Positions 13,501 to 25,500 of a stretch of DNA of 64,000 bases are shown here, one piece after another. The notes below the pieces were generated by a model, which saw only the letters and a program-made list of their open reading frames with translations, was not told where the DNA came from and did not search any database. The translations under genes were made by a program, and so were the position numbers. The stretch comes from Tenrec ecaudatus. Lineage: Eukaryota > Chordata > Mammalia > Afrosoricida > Tenrecidae. Numbering within the stretch: position 1 is the stretch's first letter; every line of letters begins with the position of its first letter. The DNA lies in the NCBI RefSeq assembly GCF_050624435.1, contig NC_134538.1, forward strand, positions 121,865,937 through 121,929,936, read 5' to 3'.

Positions 13501-16500
13501 TCAGGATTTTCATTTTCTTTACATTGAGTTACAATCCACAGTGAAGACTGTATTCCTCGATCTTCATGAACAAGTGCATTAAAGATACGTAGTAACTTCT
13601 AAATTATTTTCTCATATATCATCTACTTTTTAGGAAATGAAACCTGAATAGCTTAGATGAGTGTTTAATATACATCATTAACATCAAGGCACTGCCTCCC
13701 CAATAGCAGTGAATGAAGGACGGTTTTAGATGTCTGCTTTCCTTTGTTTGAGGGGCCCTGGTGGTGTAGTAGTTACACCGTGGGTTGCTAATCACAAGGT
13801 CTGCAGTTCAAAACTACCTGCTGCTCTGGGGGAGATAAGTGAAACTGCTCCTGTAAAGGGCTACAGTCTCAGAAACCCGCCAGGGCAGTTCCTGGGGTCT
13901 CTGTGAACCGGAATCAGCTTGACGGCAGTGAGTTTGATGAGCCCTGGTAATACAATGATTAAGCACTCAGCCACTAAGCAAACTCTGGGAGAGAGATGGG
14001 GCAGTCTGCTTCCCTGAAGATTTTCAGCTCTGGAAACCCATAGGAGAGTTACTCTGTCTTGCAGGGTGTATAGAATCACTCTGCGTTGGAGTCAACTTGA
14101 TGGCAATGGGTTTGGTTTGTTCAAGTTGGTGGCAGAAATCAGGCCCTGTTAACTCGGAGGTCAGCAGTGCGGCCAGAAAAAGACCTGGTTTTCTGCATCC
14201 ACACAGATTACCGCCAAGAAAACCCACAGGGCGGTCCTACGCTGTCATGCGAGCTCTTTATGGATGGAAATGGTCTTGATCAGAGATAGCAGCAGCAACA
14301 TTCACCATCTGAATTTCTGTTTATGGCCGACTAGCGAGCAGAACGTCGCTGCTCAGACTCCTTGATGGGAGCAGCTCCCCTCTCCTGTGAGAGTGCTGCT
14401 CAGTTCTCTGGGGAGCTCTCCGCTCTGAGCTTCCAGAGGAGGGAAAAGTGCAGAAAAACATCCCATGACAGTCAAGCAAGAATCCCATTAGCTTTGCTTT
14501 CTCTCTAGTGAGGCAGAGAGCAAGGACAGTGCCTTTGAAGGACCAGAGATGCAGAGGGAGGAGGGCACGCAAATAATGGGCCGTTTCCCCCGTATTATCA
14601 CGTTTGATGGCACGAATATAAGTTGCCTCTTTTGTCCTTACGCAGAAATGTGAAAATTCTGCTGTTGGTTCCGTATCCTCATGACAGAGTCCTTTTTGTC
14701 ATTCCTTCCGATCCTGTGAACGACTTTAACCATGGGCTGGTCCTTTCCTGCATGTCTTCAGTGTTAGTTCTGTACCCGGACGTGTTCTTAAAGAAAACAG
14801 AGGTCAGCAAACTGCAAATTGCAAGCCGCCCGCAGTGAGCGAGCCTGGGACAGGCAGCAGCTTCTGTCTACGGGGAAATGTCTCCTCACGGCCTGCATCT
14901 GTGATCACGGATACATTTAACAGGTTGAGTGTGTTTGTTTTTCTCCACCACAGGACATTCCTGGATTAACCTTTGTGACAGAAGAGATTGCCTTGCCTCT
15001 TATGAAGGTAAGCCCTGAGCAAACAAACCAACTCACTGCCACTTAGTCGGCCCTGTAGGACACGGGAGAACTGCCCCTGTGGGTTGCTGAGACGATAGAT
15101 AGCCCCTTATGCAAGTAGAAAGCCTCCTCTTTCTCCCAAGGAGCGGCGGGGGGATTTGAACTGCTGATTTTGCAGTTGACAGCCCCCAAACCCAGACACG
15201 CAGTCTTCTTTGTTTGCCTCCACACTCCACCTGAAGTTAAACTGTGGCTCTGAATTTTGACATTTATAAAAGGGAATTCAGAGTGGGAGGTGGGAGTGGG
15301 TGGGGCGGGAGAGTAAAGGGTAAGGTTGATTCTCCAGAGAATCCTTCCTAAGTGGGTGAGCAGTCACTGGGCGAGGCCTTGGATGATGAAAGCAGTGAGA
15401 GTGCTTGCCTGCTCACTGAAAGGCTGGTTTGAGTCTTATCCAGAGGTGCCTCAGAAGAAAGGCCTGGTGATCCACTATGAAAAATGACCTATTGGAAGCC
15501 CTGTGACGCACGGTTCTGTTCGGCCACGCATGATTCAGTTTGGTTTTTGGCACCGAGTATGGCATTACGGCCATTCTTAGGAACCTGCTTTGAAAGGGAC
15601 GTTGTCTGGACATGGTAGAAAATGGCAGGGCTCAATTGAAATCACATAGACTTGAACTTCCCACGGCACCTCCAGCCCATTTCTATGGGAATTCCAGATG
15701 AGCTTGAAAGAGCCTGGTCATTGTTTTTACTTCATTACTTCACTTATGCTGCCACTCCTTGAAGCCCGCCTACCCCCCCCCCACACACACACACCCCACA
15801 CCCCCCCCCCTCCAATCTTAAAACCACAGAGTATCCCGAGTCAGGATTATCTAATTTCCTTCTGGTTCTACCAGCAGCCTTTCCCCCAGTGTGACCTGGA
15901 CTGGCTCTCACCGTGGCCGTAGTCCAGCTTCTTTGCCCCCCCCTTTCTGCCCAGCGAGCGAGCGAGGGAGGGAGCGACCGCGGTCTCCGACAGTCTGGTT
16001 TCAGATGTGTCTGTGAGCATAATAGGGAGGGTGGGGCCGGGTGGGGTGAGCAGAGAAGAATGTGTCTGCAGTTAAAAAGTGGGGAGCAATGTCGCAGAGC
16101 TTCCGTGAAGCCACTTTGTGGTTTGGGCCCTGCCTCCGGTTAATTATAGCTTGTTGTGTGCTGGGAAATCTCCCTGTGCGCTGCTTTCTATTCACATTGA
16201 AGTCTGGAGGGGGGTAGGGGGGGCGGGGAGGGCGGGCAAGGCTGGGGCTGGACCCTGGGGAAAGCCCTGGCCATTTGAGGTCACAGCATGCGCTGGGGGC
16301 GAGGGAGGGCAGGCAGGAGGCGGGCAGGCCCTGGTCTGGGTTTGGGTTTGAGAGAGTCCCTTTAGATGGACTGAGAAGCCATGCGTCCTGATGACAAGGT
16401 GGGGCCCGGCCGAGCCCTGCAGAAACAGTAAGAAGAAGGGAGGAGAGGCTTTCTGAATCATTGAGAAGGTTCTTCTTCACAGTTGATCTTTGCATTTTAT

Positions 16501-19500
16501 TGTTTCTATCTCTGCCACTTACCCTCGCCACACCCATCATGTATTTCATGAAACCAAACTAATCAGCGAAGAAAGTTTTAGACCATGTCCCCCACACTCA
16601 ATTCGGCAGTTTATATAGCACAGTCTCCCCTTCCTATTGGTCTGTCTCAGAGGTGTGCGTAGCGTTCTAGAGATGGTTTCTATTAATTATAAATTATGAT
16701 ATCATTTCAAGTTTTGTGATATCAGTCGTGTTGCTACATGGGCTTTTTTGTTGCAATTTCCAATCACTGGGCAGTATTCACTGGGTATATTGCTAGTGCT
16801 GGCCTTGGCCTTAGGAGAGACTAGTCCTGGGTTTGTTTTGAATAGAATCAACCCTCCACCCTCATCCCCTATCACTCAGCACAGAACCCAACCTTCTAGC
16901 ACCCAGGACAGCTGGTCTTGATAGCTCTTCTGTCACCCATCTCTGCTTATAATACATGATTCACTTTAAGCTTCTGACTCTGCCTTTGACCTACTTCTTC
17001 TCCCAAGTCCCAGCTTGGTTACTTTGAGATGGACCTGCTCCTTCTCCCTGCTCCCTCCTCCCCAGCCCCAGGCTGTGGCTGGTCTCGCTGTGTGCCCCCG
17101 CTGCTGGAGCTGGCTCCAAACACCCACGATCTGAACCACGAGTGGACTTTCGAACATGCGGTTCCGGCCAGACTTGGAGGGACCCCGTCTTAGCCCTGCT
17201 GACCACGGTGGCCTCCTTTCTGCTCCAGTAGCGAGTTCAGTAACCAAAACAGCCCAAACGCATGGTCATCTCATTACTGCCGACTCATCGCAACCGGACA
17301 GGACAGGGTGGGACTGGCCCTGTGGGTTTCTGAGCCTGTAACTGTTTACAGGAGTAGAAAGCCCGGTCTCTCTTCTGAGGAGTGACTAGTGGTTTCACAC
17401 TGTTAGCAGCCCAGAGTTCCATAGGTGAGGGCACCGTGGAAGCAAAATTGCCTTGTCTCCTGGCTCACTCTGCACATCCTTGCAGTGTGGAGAGGAGCAC
17501 TTTCCCAGGTTTCATATGTGACTGTGTTAGAGTGAATGGGCCACTTCAGTTAGAAGAGTATCACTTGAGAAACAAAAATCTCCACTTAACAGATGGATTC
17601 CCCATGTTAAAAAAAAAAAAGGGAAACAGTAATAGGAAGTAGATTGAAGCAGGCACTTGAGTTAAAAAGGAACGTCATACAAAGTGACCCTTTGAAGCGA
17701 CTTGTATCCCTTTGTGAAGATGCGGCTTGCCCTGGGGAAGTGGCAGATTTTTATAAAAGGTAAGGAAAGTTGCCCTTGATTTTATAGTCTGAAGCAAACC
17801 CATCCAACCCCAGAAGGCTGCAAGGAGGAAAGGAAGACAATTCCTTACTTCAGTCCAATGGGAAGCACTGGATGAACATGCTGGGAGTAGTGAAAGGCTT
17901 ATTTAAGTATTTAATTCAGATATCTTTAATGTATTGGAGCACTTGTTTCCCCAAACCCCCAGCCCACCAACATCAAGTCAATCAGGCTATAAATCTTTAC
18001 AGGAGGCAGTTTGCCTCACCTTTCTCTGGTGGAGCGGCTGGTGGGGTTGAACCACCGACCTTGTGATAAGGAAACCAGCATTTACCAGAGAGCACTGCCA
18101 GGGATCTTTAATCCCTTGTTTAGAGATAATTAACTACCCCACCAAGAACTTGGGAAGACCAGAGACTTACACCTCTTCCCACCAGTAGCCATCAGAAGCA
18201 CAAGCATCCCTACAAATAGGAGATTCCTGCCTGGAGCACTTAGGAAAAGCAAGCCTAGGTGAGACCCGAGTGCTTCCACTCAGACACTTGTTTACTTAGC
18301 GATGTTTCTGGTGTCACAGTGGGCCGATGAGCGTGGGATTGCGAACAAAAAGAAATGGGTTCAAGGCCACCAAACCCTCTGAGAAACAAAGCTGAGGCTG
18401 TCTGCGCATCTAAAGACATAAAACAGCAGTTTTGGGGCTCGAATGACCCTTTCACAAGGGTTGCCTAAGATAAGACCATCGGAAAACATGTATTTCCGAT
18501 GGTCTTAGGAACTGAGACAGCTCCTCTATCCATCGTCAGGTGGGTCTGACCACATAGAGTACCCAGCGTGAAGATTTACCCATGCTACACCATGCTTCAA
18601 GACAAAACTTCATTTATTTGTAATTAGAAATAAATATTTCTACAAGTATATACTGTTTTTGTGATTAATCACTATGCTTTATGTTCAATTTGTAACATTG
18701 AAACTACATCCTGCATATCAGATATTTACATGATGATTCATAACAGTAGTGAAACTACAGTTATGAAATAGCAACGAAAATAATTTTATGGTTGAGGGTC
18801 ACCACCACATGAGGAGCTGTATTAAAGGGTTGCAGCATGAGGAAGGTTGAGAACCACTGATGTATAACCTCAGACACCTTAACAAACAGTTCTACCTTGC
18901 CCTGCTGGGTGGCTGTGAGTCAGAATCCACTTTGTGGCAGTGGGGTTGGTTTGGGCTGGTTCATTTAAAAAATGTCTAGAAACCGTTAACTGGGCAGGGA
19001 TGAATATAATTAATCGCTTCTCAACAGAAATTGCCCCCAAACTTCTCTGCCATCAAACTACTTGTGTCTCACAGGGACCCTATAGGACAGGGTAGATCTG
19101 CCCCTTTGTGTTCCCGAGAAGAAATCTTTATGGGAGTGACAGCCTCATCTTTGTCCTGTGGAGAGGCTGGTGGATTTAAATGGCCAACCTTGCTCAGTGT
19201 GGGACCCACGGCATCACCAGGGCTCCTGCATTAATTACGGAACTTAATGAAGCACAAAGATGCTTCTTTCTCGTTCTCTGGAAGACAGTTGTCATTTTCA
19301 TTTACTGAAAAGGCTTGTTAGAGCTCAGAAGTATCCACAAAAACAAAGGAGAAGAGCCACCAGTTAAAAAATTAAAATTGTTGTGGGAAAGATGGATGGA
19401 TTTCCTAAAATTCTGTTCCTGTAGATATTTTTTGGGACGGTGAGGTCAGTGAATTATTCACACGCATACTTTGTTCAGAAGCATCCCTGCACAGAAGTGC

Positions 19501-22500
19501 CCACCCAGTGGGTGACTCCTTTCTAAAGGAAATGCAGCCCCTCCCTCTCAGTGGGTGAAACTGAGGAACAGCCAGAGGATTGGGAAAGTTTCTTTTTGTT
19601 CTTTTCCTACCAACCACTTGCTGGGGCCGAGGAAACAGTATTTAACTCCTAGGACTGAGAGGATAGAGTTATCTTAGTGTGGGCTTTTTCCGGGGGTATT
19701 ACAGTTGTGAGATAGAATTGTATGTCTATTTAGTGATTCCATTTAAAAAGACTAACACAACTACCCTGCTGTGGCAAAGCAGAGGGTCTTTTGCTAAGCA
19801 TTGGGGAACCAACCAACCCAAAAAAACCCAAACTGCCTTCGAGTTGATGTTGACTCATAGGACAGGGTAGAACTGCCCCTGTGCGTTTCTGAGACTACAA
19901 CTCTTTATAGCAGTAGGACACCCCGTCTTCCTCCTGAGGAGGGACTGGTGGGTTTGAACTGCTGACCTTTTGGATCACAGCTCAACTTGTAACCACTATA
20001 CCACCATGGCCCGCTAAGCACAGGAGGGAAAGGAGGGAATTCATCTGGGAACAGGAACGTTGCATTGGCAGCCCGCAGTCCCCTTAGCAGGCAGGGCGAG
20101 GCTCCTGAGCACATCAGCTATTTATGTTCAGATCATCTGGGCTCAGGATGGGCCGTCACTAGCTCTAGGACAACAGTTAACATGGGCACTGTTCACTAAA
20201 GATGGGCGGTCCCAGAGGCACCTCAGAAGAAAAATCAGGTATAGCCGAGCACTCTACTTTGACCCAGGCAGGTGGAATTGCGAGGTTGCATGTGTGTGTT
20301 GCACACCTGTTTGAGCTGGAGATAGTGGATTGCACTCGAACTGGGCGGGGCACATGCAAGGGCTCTGTGGAAGAGCCAGATTGCATGATACTGTAGCTCC
20401 ACCAGGTCAGCGCTGGCCCTGGGTGAAGGCACTCTTCGCGTTGGCTTTCCCCCTCTGCGAGAAGATGCTGGTTAATCAGCAGAACCAGGACCAGCGCCAG
20501 CAGGCCTTTGGAAATGAAAGGCAGATGTTTTTCCTTGGCAGGAATGTGCAGATGAGTGAGGGCCACAAAGCCCTTTTATTTTCCTCCGTGTAAGAGATCC
20601 TCTGCCAGTCTAAGTCAGGAATTGGTTCCTTAATGAGGAGGAGCCCTTTGATCTTTTCGTTAATTGATACTTACAATATTTAAACGGCATTGGTAATTGC
20701 TGTCTGTCATCCCAAGAGATCAACTGGTGATCTCTGAAGAAGAAACTGGAAATCATTTTTCTTTAAAATTCAAAGGTTAAAACTCCCCCTTGCGCAGAAA
20801 AAAAAAAAAGTTCCTGGGTTATTCCCTATGCATCTGATCACACTAGAAAGCCCGCAGCTGTCAAGTCAATTTTGATTCCAGTTAATTTGAGACTCAGTCG
20901 GACTGTTCTACACGGTGTCCAACAGGACTTCAAACCAGTCCTTCCCCCGTGACTCCCTACTGAGATGGCCCCGCCTGCCCCAGCCCGACCCATCCAGCCC
21001 AGTCTCACCCAGTCCGTCCTGCCCCGTTGCCACCTCACAGCGCTCTTAGCTGGGGTTTCTGAGGAGCCCCATCTTTTGAATAGTAGATAGCTTCAACTGC
21101 GCAAGGAGCAGCTGGGAGTTTGAACCTTCAACCTGGTGTCTGCAGTCACTGCTTACTTAGTTACACCAGACACAATGAATCAGATTCCACAGCTTAACAA
21201 GATCCCAGGTGATTCTTATGTACATGCAAGAATCGCCTGGTGATCCATTTAAGAAAATTATGGATCTCCCAGTGCTGTAGCCACTCGTTGTTGTTCTCTG
21301 TATTCTCTTCATGTCTGTATCACATCCAGACGACTGAGTTCGCGTGAAAACATTTCTGGGACGTTTGGCTAACAGGCTTTTATTTTTTGTATACATAATT
21401 GTAAGGAGCTGTTTTATTTTAAAACTCAAATGGTTTCCCTTCTAATTCGGTGGTTTTGAACTTTTCTGGATCACGGATTCTTTTAAAAATCTGGTGCAAG
21501 CTGTAAAGCTTCCCAGGATAATGCGGTTTAAACGCACACACAATTTTACTTACAGTAAGTGGGTTCTCGACAGCCGCCCATGGACTTAGCAAGAGCTGTA
21601 CTTTGCCTGTCGGATTTCAGCAGAAAAAAGGTTCTGAGGAAGGGATTCTTCAGTGGAGGAATGAGGGGAGGAAAAGCAGTTTGGGAGCGATCTTTTCCGA
21701 GGATTCCCCCCTGTGAGTGAGTCAGTAGGTCTGACATCGGAGTGACCTTTGGCTTGAGAGGGGAGCAGAGGATGGGCACCTGCTTCAGGCCTGGAGAACA
21801 CGTGTCCTGAGACTGCCGTGAAAAGCAAAGCCACAGAAGCAGGCAAACAAACAGAACTTAACAAGCTTGACCCTTGGCTGTCAGGTGGCCCCACTCAAGA
21901 TGACCTCATGTGTCTGGCCAAGGGCGTTCACAGCTGAGCTGGCCGCTAGATGTCAGCACAACACCATTCGTCATTTGTGCACGCCTTGCAGCCTGCCGGC
22001 TAGCCAGAAAGCTGCAGTGCAGACTGTCAGTAACCTATTCCTGCCACGACCGGTTTCATTATTTTTCTCCAGTGTAAGCAAAGCCAAAGGGTAGACCAAA
22101 GAACAGTTCTTATAAATCGATGGTCAGGAAAAGCCAAGGCGAGTTAGGGTAGGTTGAGTGGGGACTGAGAGGTGGCTGCAGTCCCCAATTTCCTCCGAAG
22201 ACGATGCTTTCTTGGAAAATGCATGTCCTGACTCAGCAGGAAGGGATATTGGCTGAGCGGACTTGCCCAGTTTTCAAAGCAGCAAGTTGTAAGTTCATGA
22301 TAGAACTCATTTCACGGCTAATCCAAGATTCACTTGAACTTGATAGCACTGCCCTACAAGAATTTTGATAATGTGACAGTAAATGATCATAATGTGTCCA
22401 ACCAAAGAGAAGCAGGGCTTTTATTGAGCACTTAGGCTAAACAAGTACAGAGAGCGGTCTCTCTGAAGTACCATTACCCAAGGGTCTTTTTCTGAACTGA

Positions 22501-25500
22501 GGGACACTCTAGGTAGGAAGGAGCTCTTCAGTCGTGCAGTACAGCCCGGTCAGCTACCACAGGAGGCATTCCGCCACCTGGAACTGTATGATCACGCATT
22601 GGATCCGAGCCCCAGTCTGACCGCTCATAAATGCACACATTTTGGCGAGAAAGTATGAGTCATAGCCCTGGCTTCGTTGATAACGACTTGTATCGGTTGT
22701 ATTTCGACATTAAACATGTATGAACATGGTTCTTGATTGTCTTTAAATGATGTAACAGCTTGTCCCCTCTGAGCAGTATAAATAGAGCCCTCACTAGACC
22801 TGCAACTCGTTTCCCCTTGTGGAGCACTGGGCACCTAGGACCCAGGTGGAACTAGTGGATGTCGCCTTTTAAACTAAGTTTTAAACAACAGCCTTGGGAG
22901 AGAATAACTTGGTGAGAAAGCAAGCCTACCACAATGGGTCCGCCAAGTTAAGGCACAACCGACATCTGGGCGGGAGAAGTGTGGTGACATGCTGGGTCCG
23001 TCCGGGGCTGGTTCTGGTCCTGGAAAGTGCACAGCAAGCAGCTCCCTCTGTTGAAAAGGAGGCTAGAAAGTGGAGTGGAGGCGGCAAGGCGCCTTACATC
23101 TTCTCTCTCATAGAATCTCTAAACGAGCAGGAAAGTGCAGTGTCATGAAGTAGACCTGGTTTCTAGCCCTGCTGGAGTGACCCAGCTGGGTAGTTGGAGC
23201 CACCAGGCTAGTTTCTGAAGTTCGCTTGTTTGTTTTGTCTCTAACAGGTGCGCAGCCTTACGGATGACTGGGAAAAACTGAACTACAAGCTAGACTGTGT
23301 CAAGTACGCCAAACGACCCCTGTACTATAACAACAGCGTCATCAAGAGAGAGTGGAGCAACCTGCTCCGGGAGGAGGTATGTGTGGGGTTGAGAACAAAG
23401 TGAGCAGTAGGAACGGAGTGCACGACTGGACGCAGGGATGCCCTTCGACCAGCAACACTGTCCTCCACGGCCAGGCCTGGTGACAGTCTTGCTGCTGAGA
23501 AACTGAGGCAGAAGGGACACCGCATGTTCACAGTCATCAAGTGTGTCCTTTCATTACTTGGATCATTAAAACTTGATTTTAATAACCTCTAAGTTCTCGC
23601 CAATTGGGGATTTCAGGGGTCAGGGACGGCCCAGAGGTGATGGGGGTGGTGTGCCTCTACAGGAGTAGCAGAGGGAGGTCTTTTTAAAATATATATCATT
23701 TTATTGGGAGCTCATACAACTTATCACAATCCATACATACATCAATTGTGTAAAGCACATTTGTGCATTCATTGCCCTCATCATTCTCGAAATATTTGCT
23801 CTCCACCCAAGCCTCTGCATCAGGTCCTCATTTTTCCGCTCCCTCCCCAATACTGCTTCCCTCATGAACCCTTGATAATTTATAAATTATTATTTTGTCA
23901 TATCTTACACTGTCCGACGTCTCCCTTCACCCACTTTTCTGTTGTCTGTCCCCCAGGGAGGAAGTTATATGTAGATCCCTGTAATTGGTTCACTCTTTCC
24001 ACCCCACTCTCCCTCCACCCTCTGGTCCTCCACCACTGTTCCTGAAAGGATCATCTGTCCTGGATTCCCTATGTTTCCAGTCCCTATCTGTACCAGTGTC
24101 CATCCTCTGGTTTAGCCAGATTTGTAAGGTAGAATTAGGATCATGATAGTGGGGGGGCGGGGGGAGGAAGGATTTAGGAACTAGAGGAAAGTTGTATGGC
24201 TCATCTCCTTCCTGTGAACCTTCAGTCAGGGGGTGTCCAGTTGCCTACAGATGGGCTTTGGGTCCCCACTCCGCACTCCCCTCATTCACAGAAGGGAGGT
24301 CTTGTGGTGATGGGTAGTTCTTTGTCTCCGTGTGGTGGTAGTTACTGAAACTGTATGTGTCTACCAGCATATGATACCGAGCCAGTCATGTGCACTGTAC
24401 TGGTGCTGATTTCTTGAGTCTGGCAGCATTTTAGAGTCACATAAAATGTAGCTATCGAGGGGTATGGGTCAGAAGGGGCATGGACTTTCTTTGAACTATT
24501 TTTGATGCTTCCTATGAATGGTTGTTTCAGAATTTAGAAAGCCATCTTAATTCTAGGTGCGCTGTTATTCTGAGACGTACCTTTCTTCCCTCAGAAGCTC
24601 TTAACTATGTTGCGTTGCATCCTTGTGAAAAGTGCCACCATGAATCTTTCCGCTGTCTTACGCCTTGCTTGCTCTCTCCCCAGAACACGGGGAAACGAAG
24701 GTCTACTGCCTATGTGAGGAATATTCTCGACAGTGCCACCAAGTAAGTACAGGAGGGGCTCTGTCTCTCTTTCAGGTCACTGCCGGGGCGACTCTCCCTC
24801 TCCCTTTCTTGGGAGTAGCTCACTCTGGCTATGTGTCCTCCACAACATGAGGCTGGCCAGCTGAAAGCGGGCAGCCACTGTGCCTTCAAAGATGGGAATG
24901 AGGGGGGACGCTGTTGGTCTGGAAGGTTCCAATGCTAACCTTACAGACTCCACGCTGCACAAGGAAGACTCCGGGCTAAGGATAACTTAGGAACTGAGCA
25001 CGGTGTGGAGGGCAGGCAGGCGGCAGGAGAGGCGGGTTTTGAACAGTGGGCTTTGTTCGTGGCGGGTGAGCAGGCTCTTATTTTGAAAGCCCGGTGCTTG
25101 GGGAGATGAGTCATCTCTCAGTGCTGCAAGCTAGGCCCTGGTCCAACAGGCTCTATTTTCTGTTCCCATTCTTTCCTGTCACTGAGGGCTGGGAATGATT
25201 GCCTCGTTAGCGTTAGCACTCGGAGTTGGAAGCTTGTGTAATTGCCTACAGCTCTAGCCAAGATGATTACAGTTTTTGAGGTTTTAAGGCACAGCCCCCC
25301 CCCCAGGTGTTTCGAAGAGGGTATTTTCGTAAGGTGTTATGAACCTAGTTTGTTGGGTTTTTTTTTTTAAGAGAACATAATACTTCCTTTGTGAATAACA
25401 TGGGCTAATTTCTTTGTAGGGTGATTTCTAACCTCGAAGCAAGGAATTCTGGTAAGCAAAGAACTGCCGTCCGCCTCCAGATCTCAGCCGTGTTTTGCTT

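Larger units (their letters stand above)
15196..23247. other. GSAP intron 5 (about 8.2 kb)
   Basis: Holds AfroSINEs and the SPIN element listed separately, a GC-rich purine-skewed stretch at 15930-16430, and otherwise unassigned DNA. No exon was found. Confidence 0.6.

Noticed and set aside
14641..14838. Open frame upstream of GSAP exon 5, protein-like (PYPHDRVLFVIPSDPV)
   Set aside because: It has no counterpart in human GSAP; exons 4 and 5 join in frame without it, and no usable splice sites frame it.
16001..16549. 182-codon minus-strand ORF in a GC-rich stretch
   Set aside because: Low-complexity proline/serine composition and no recognised similarity.
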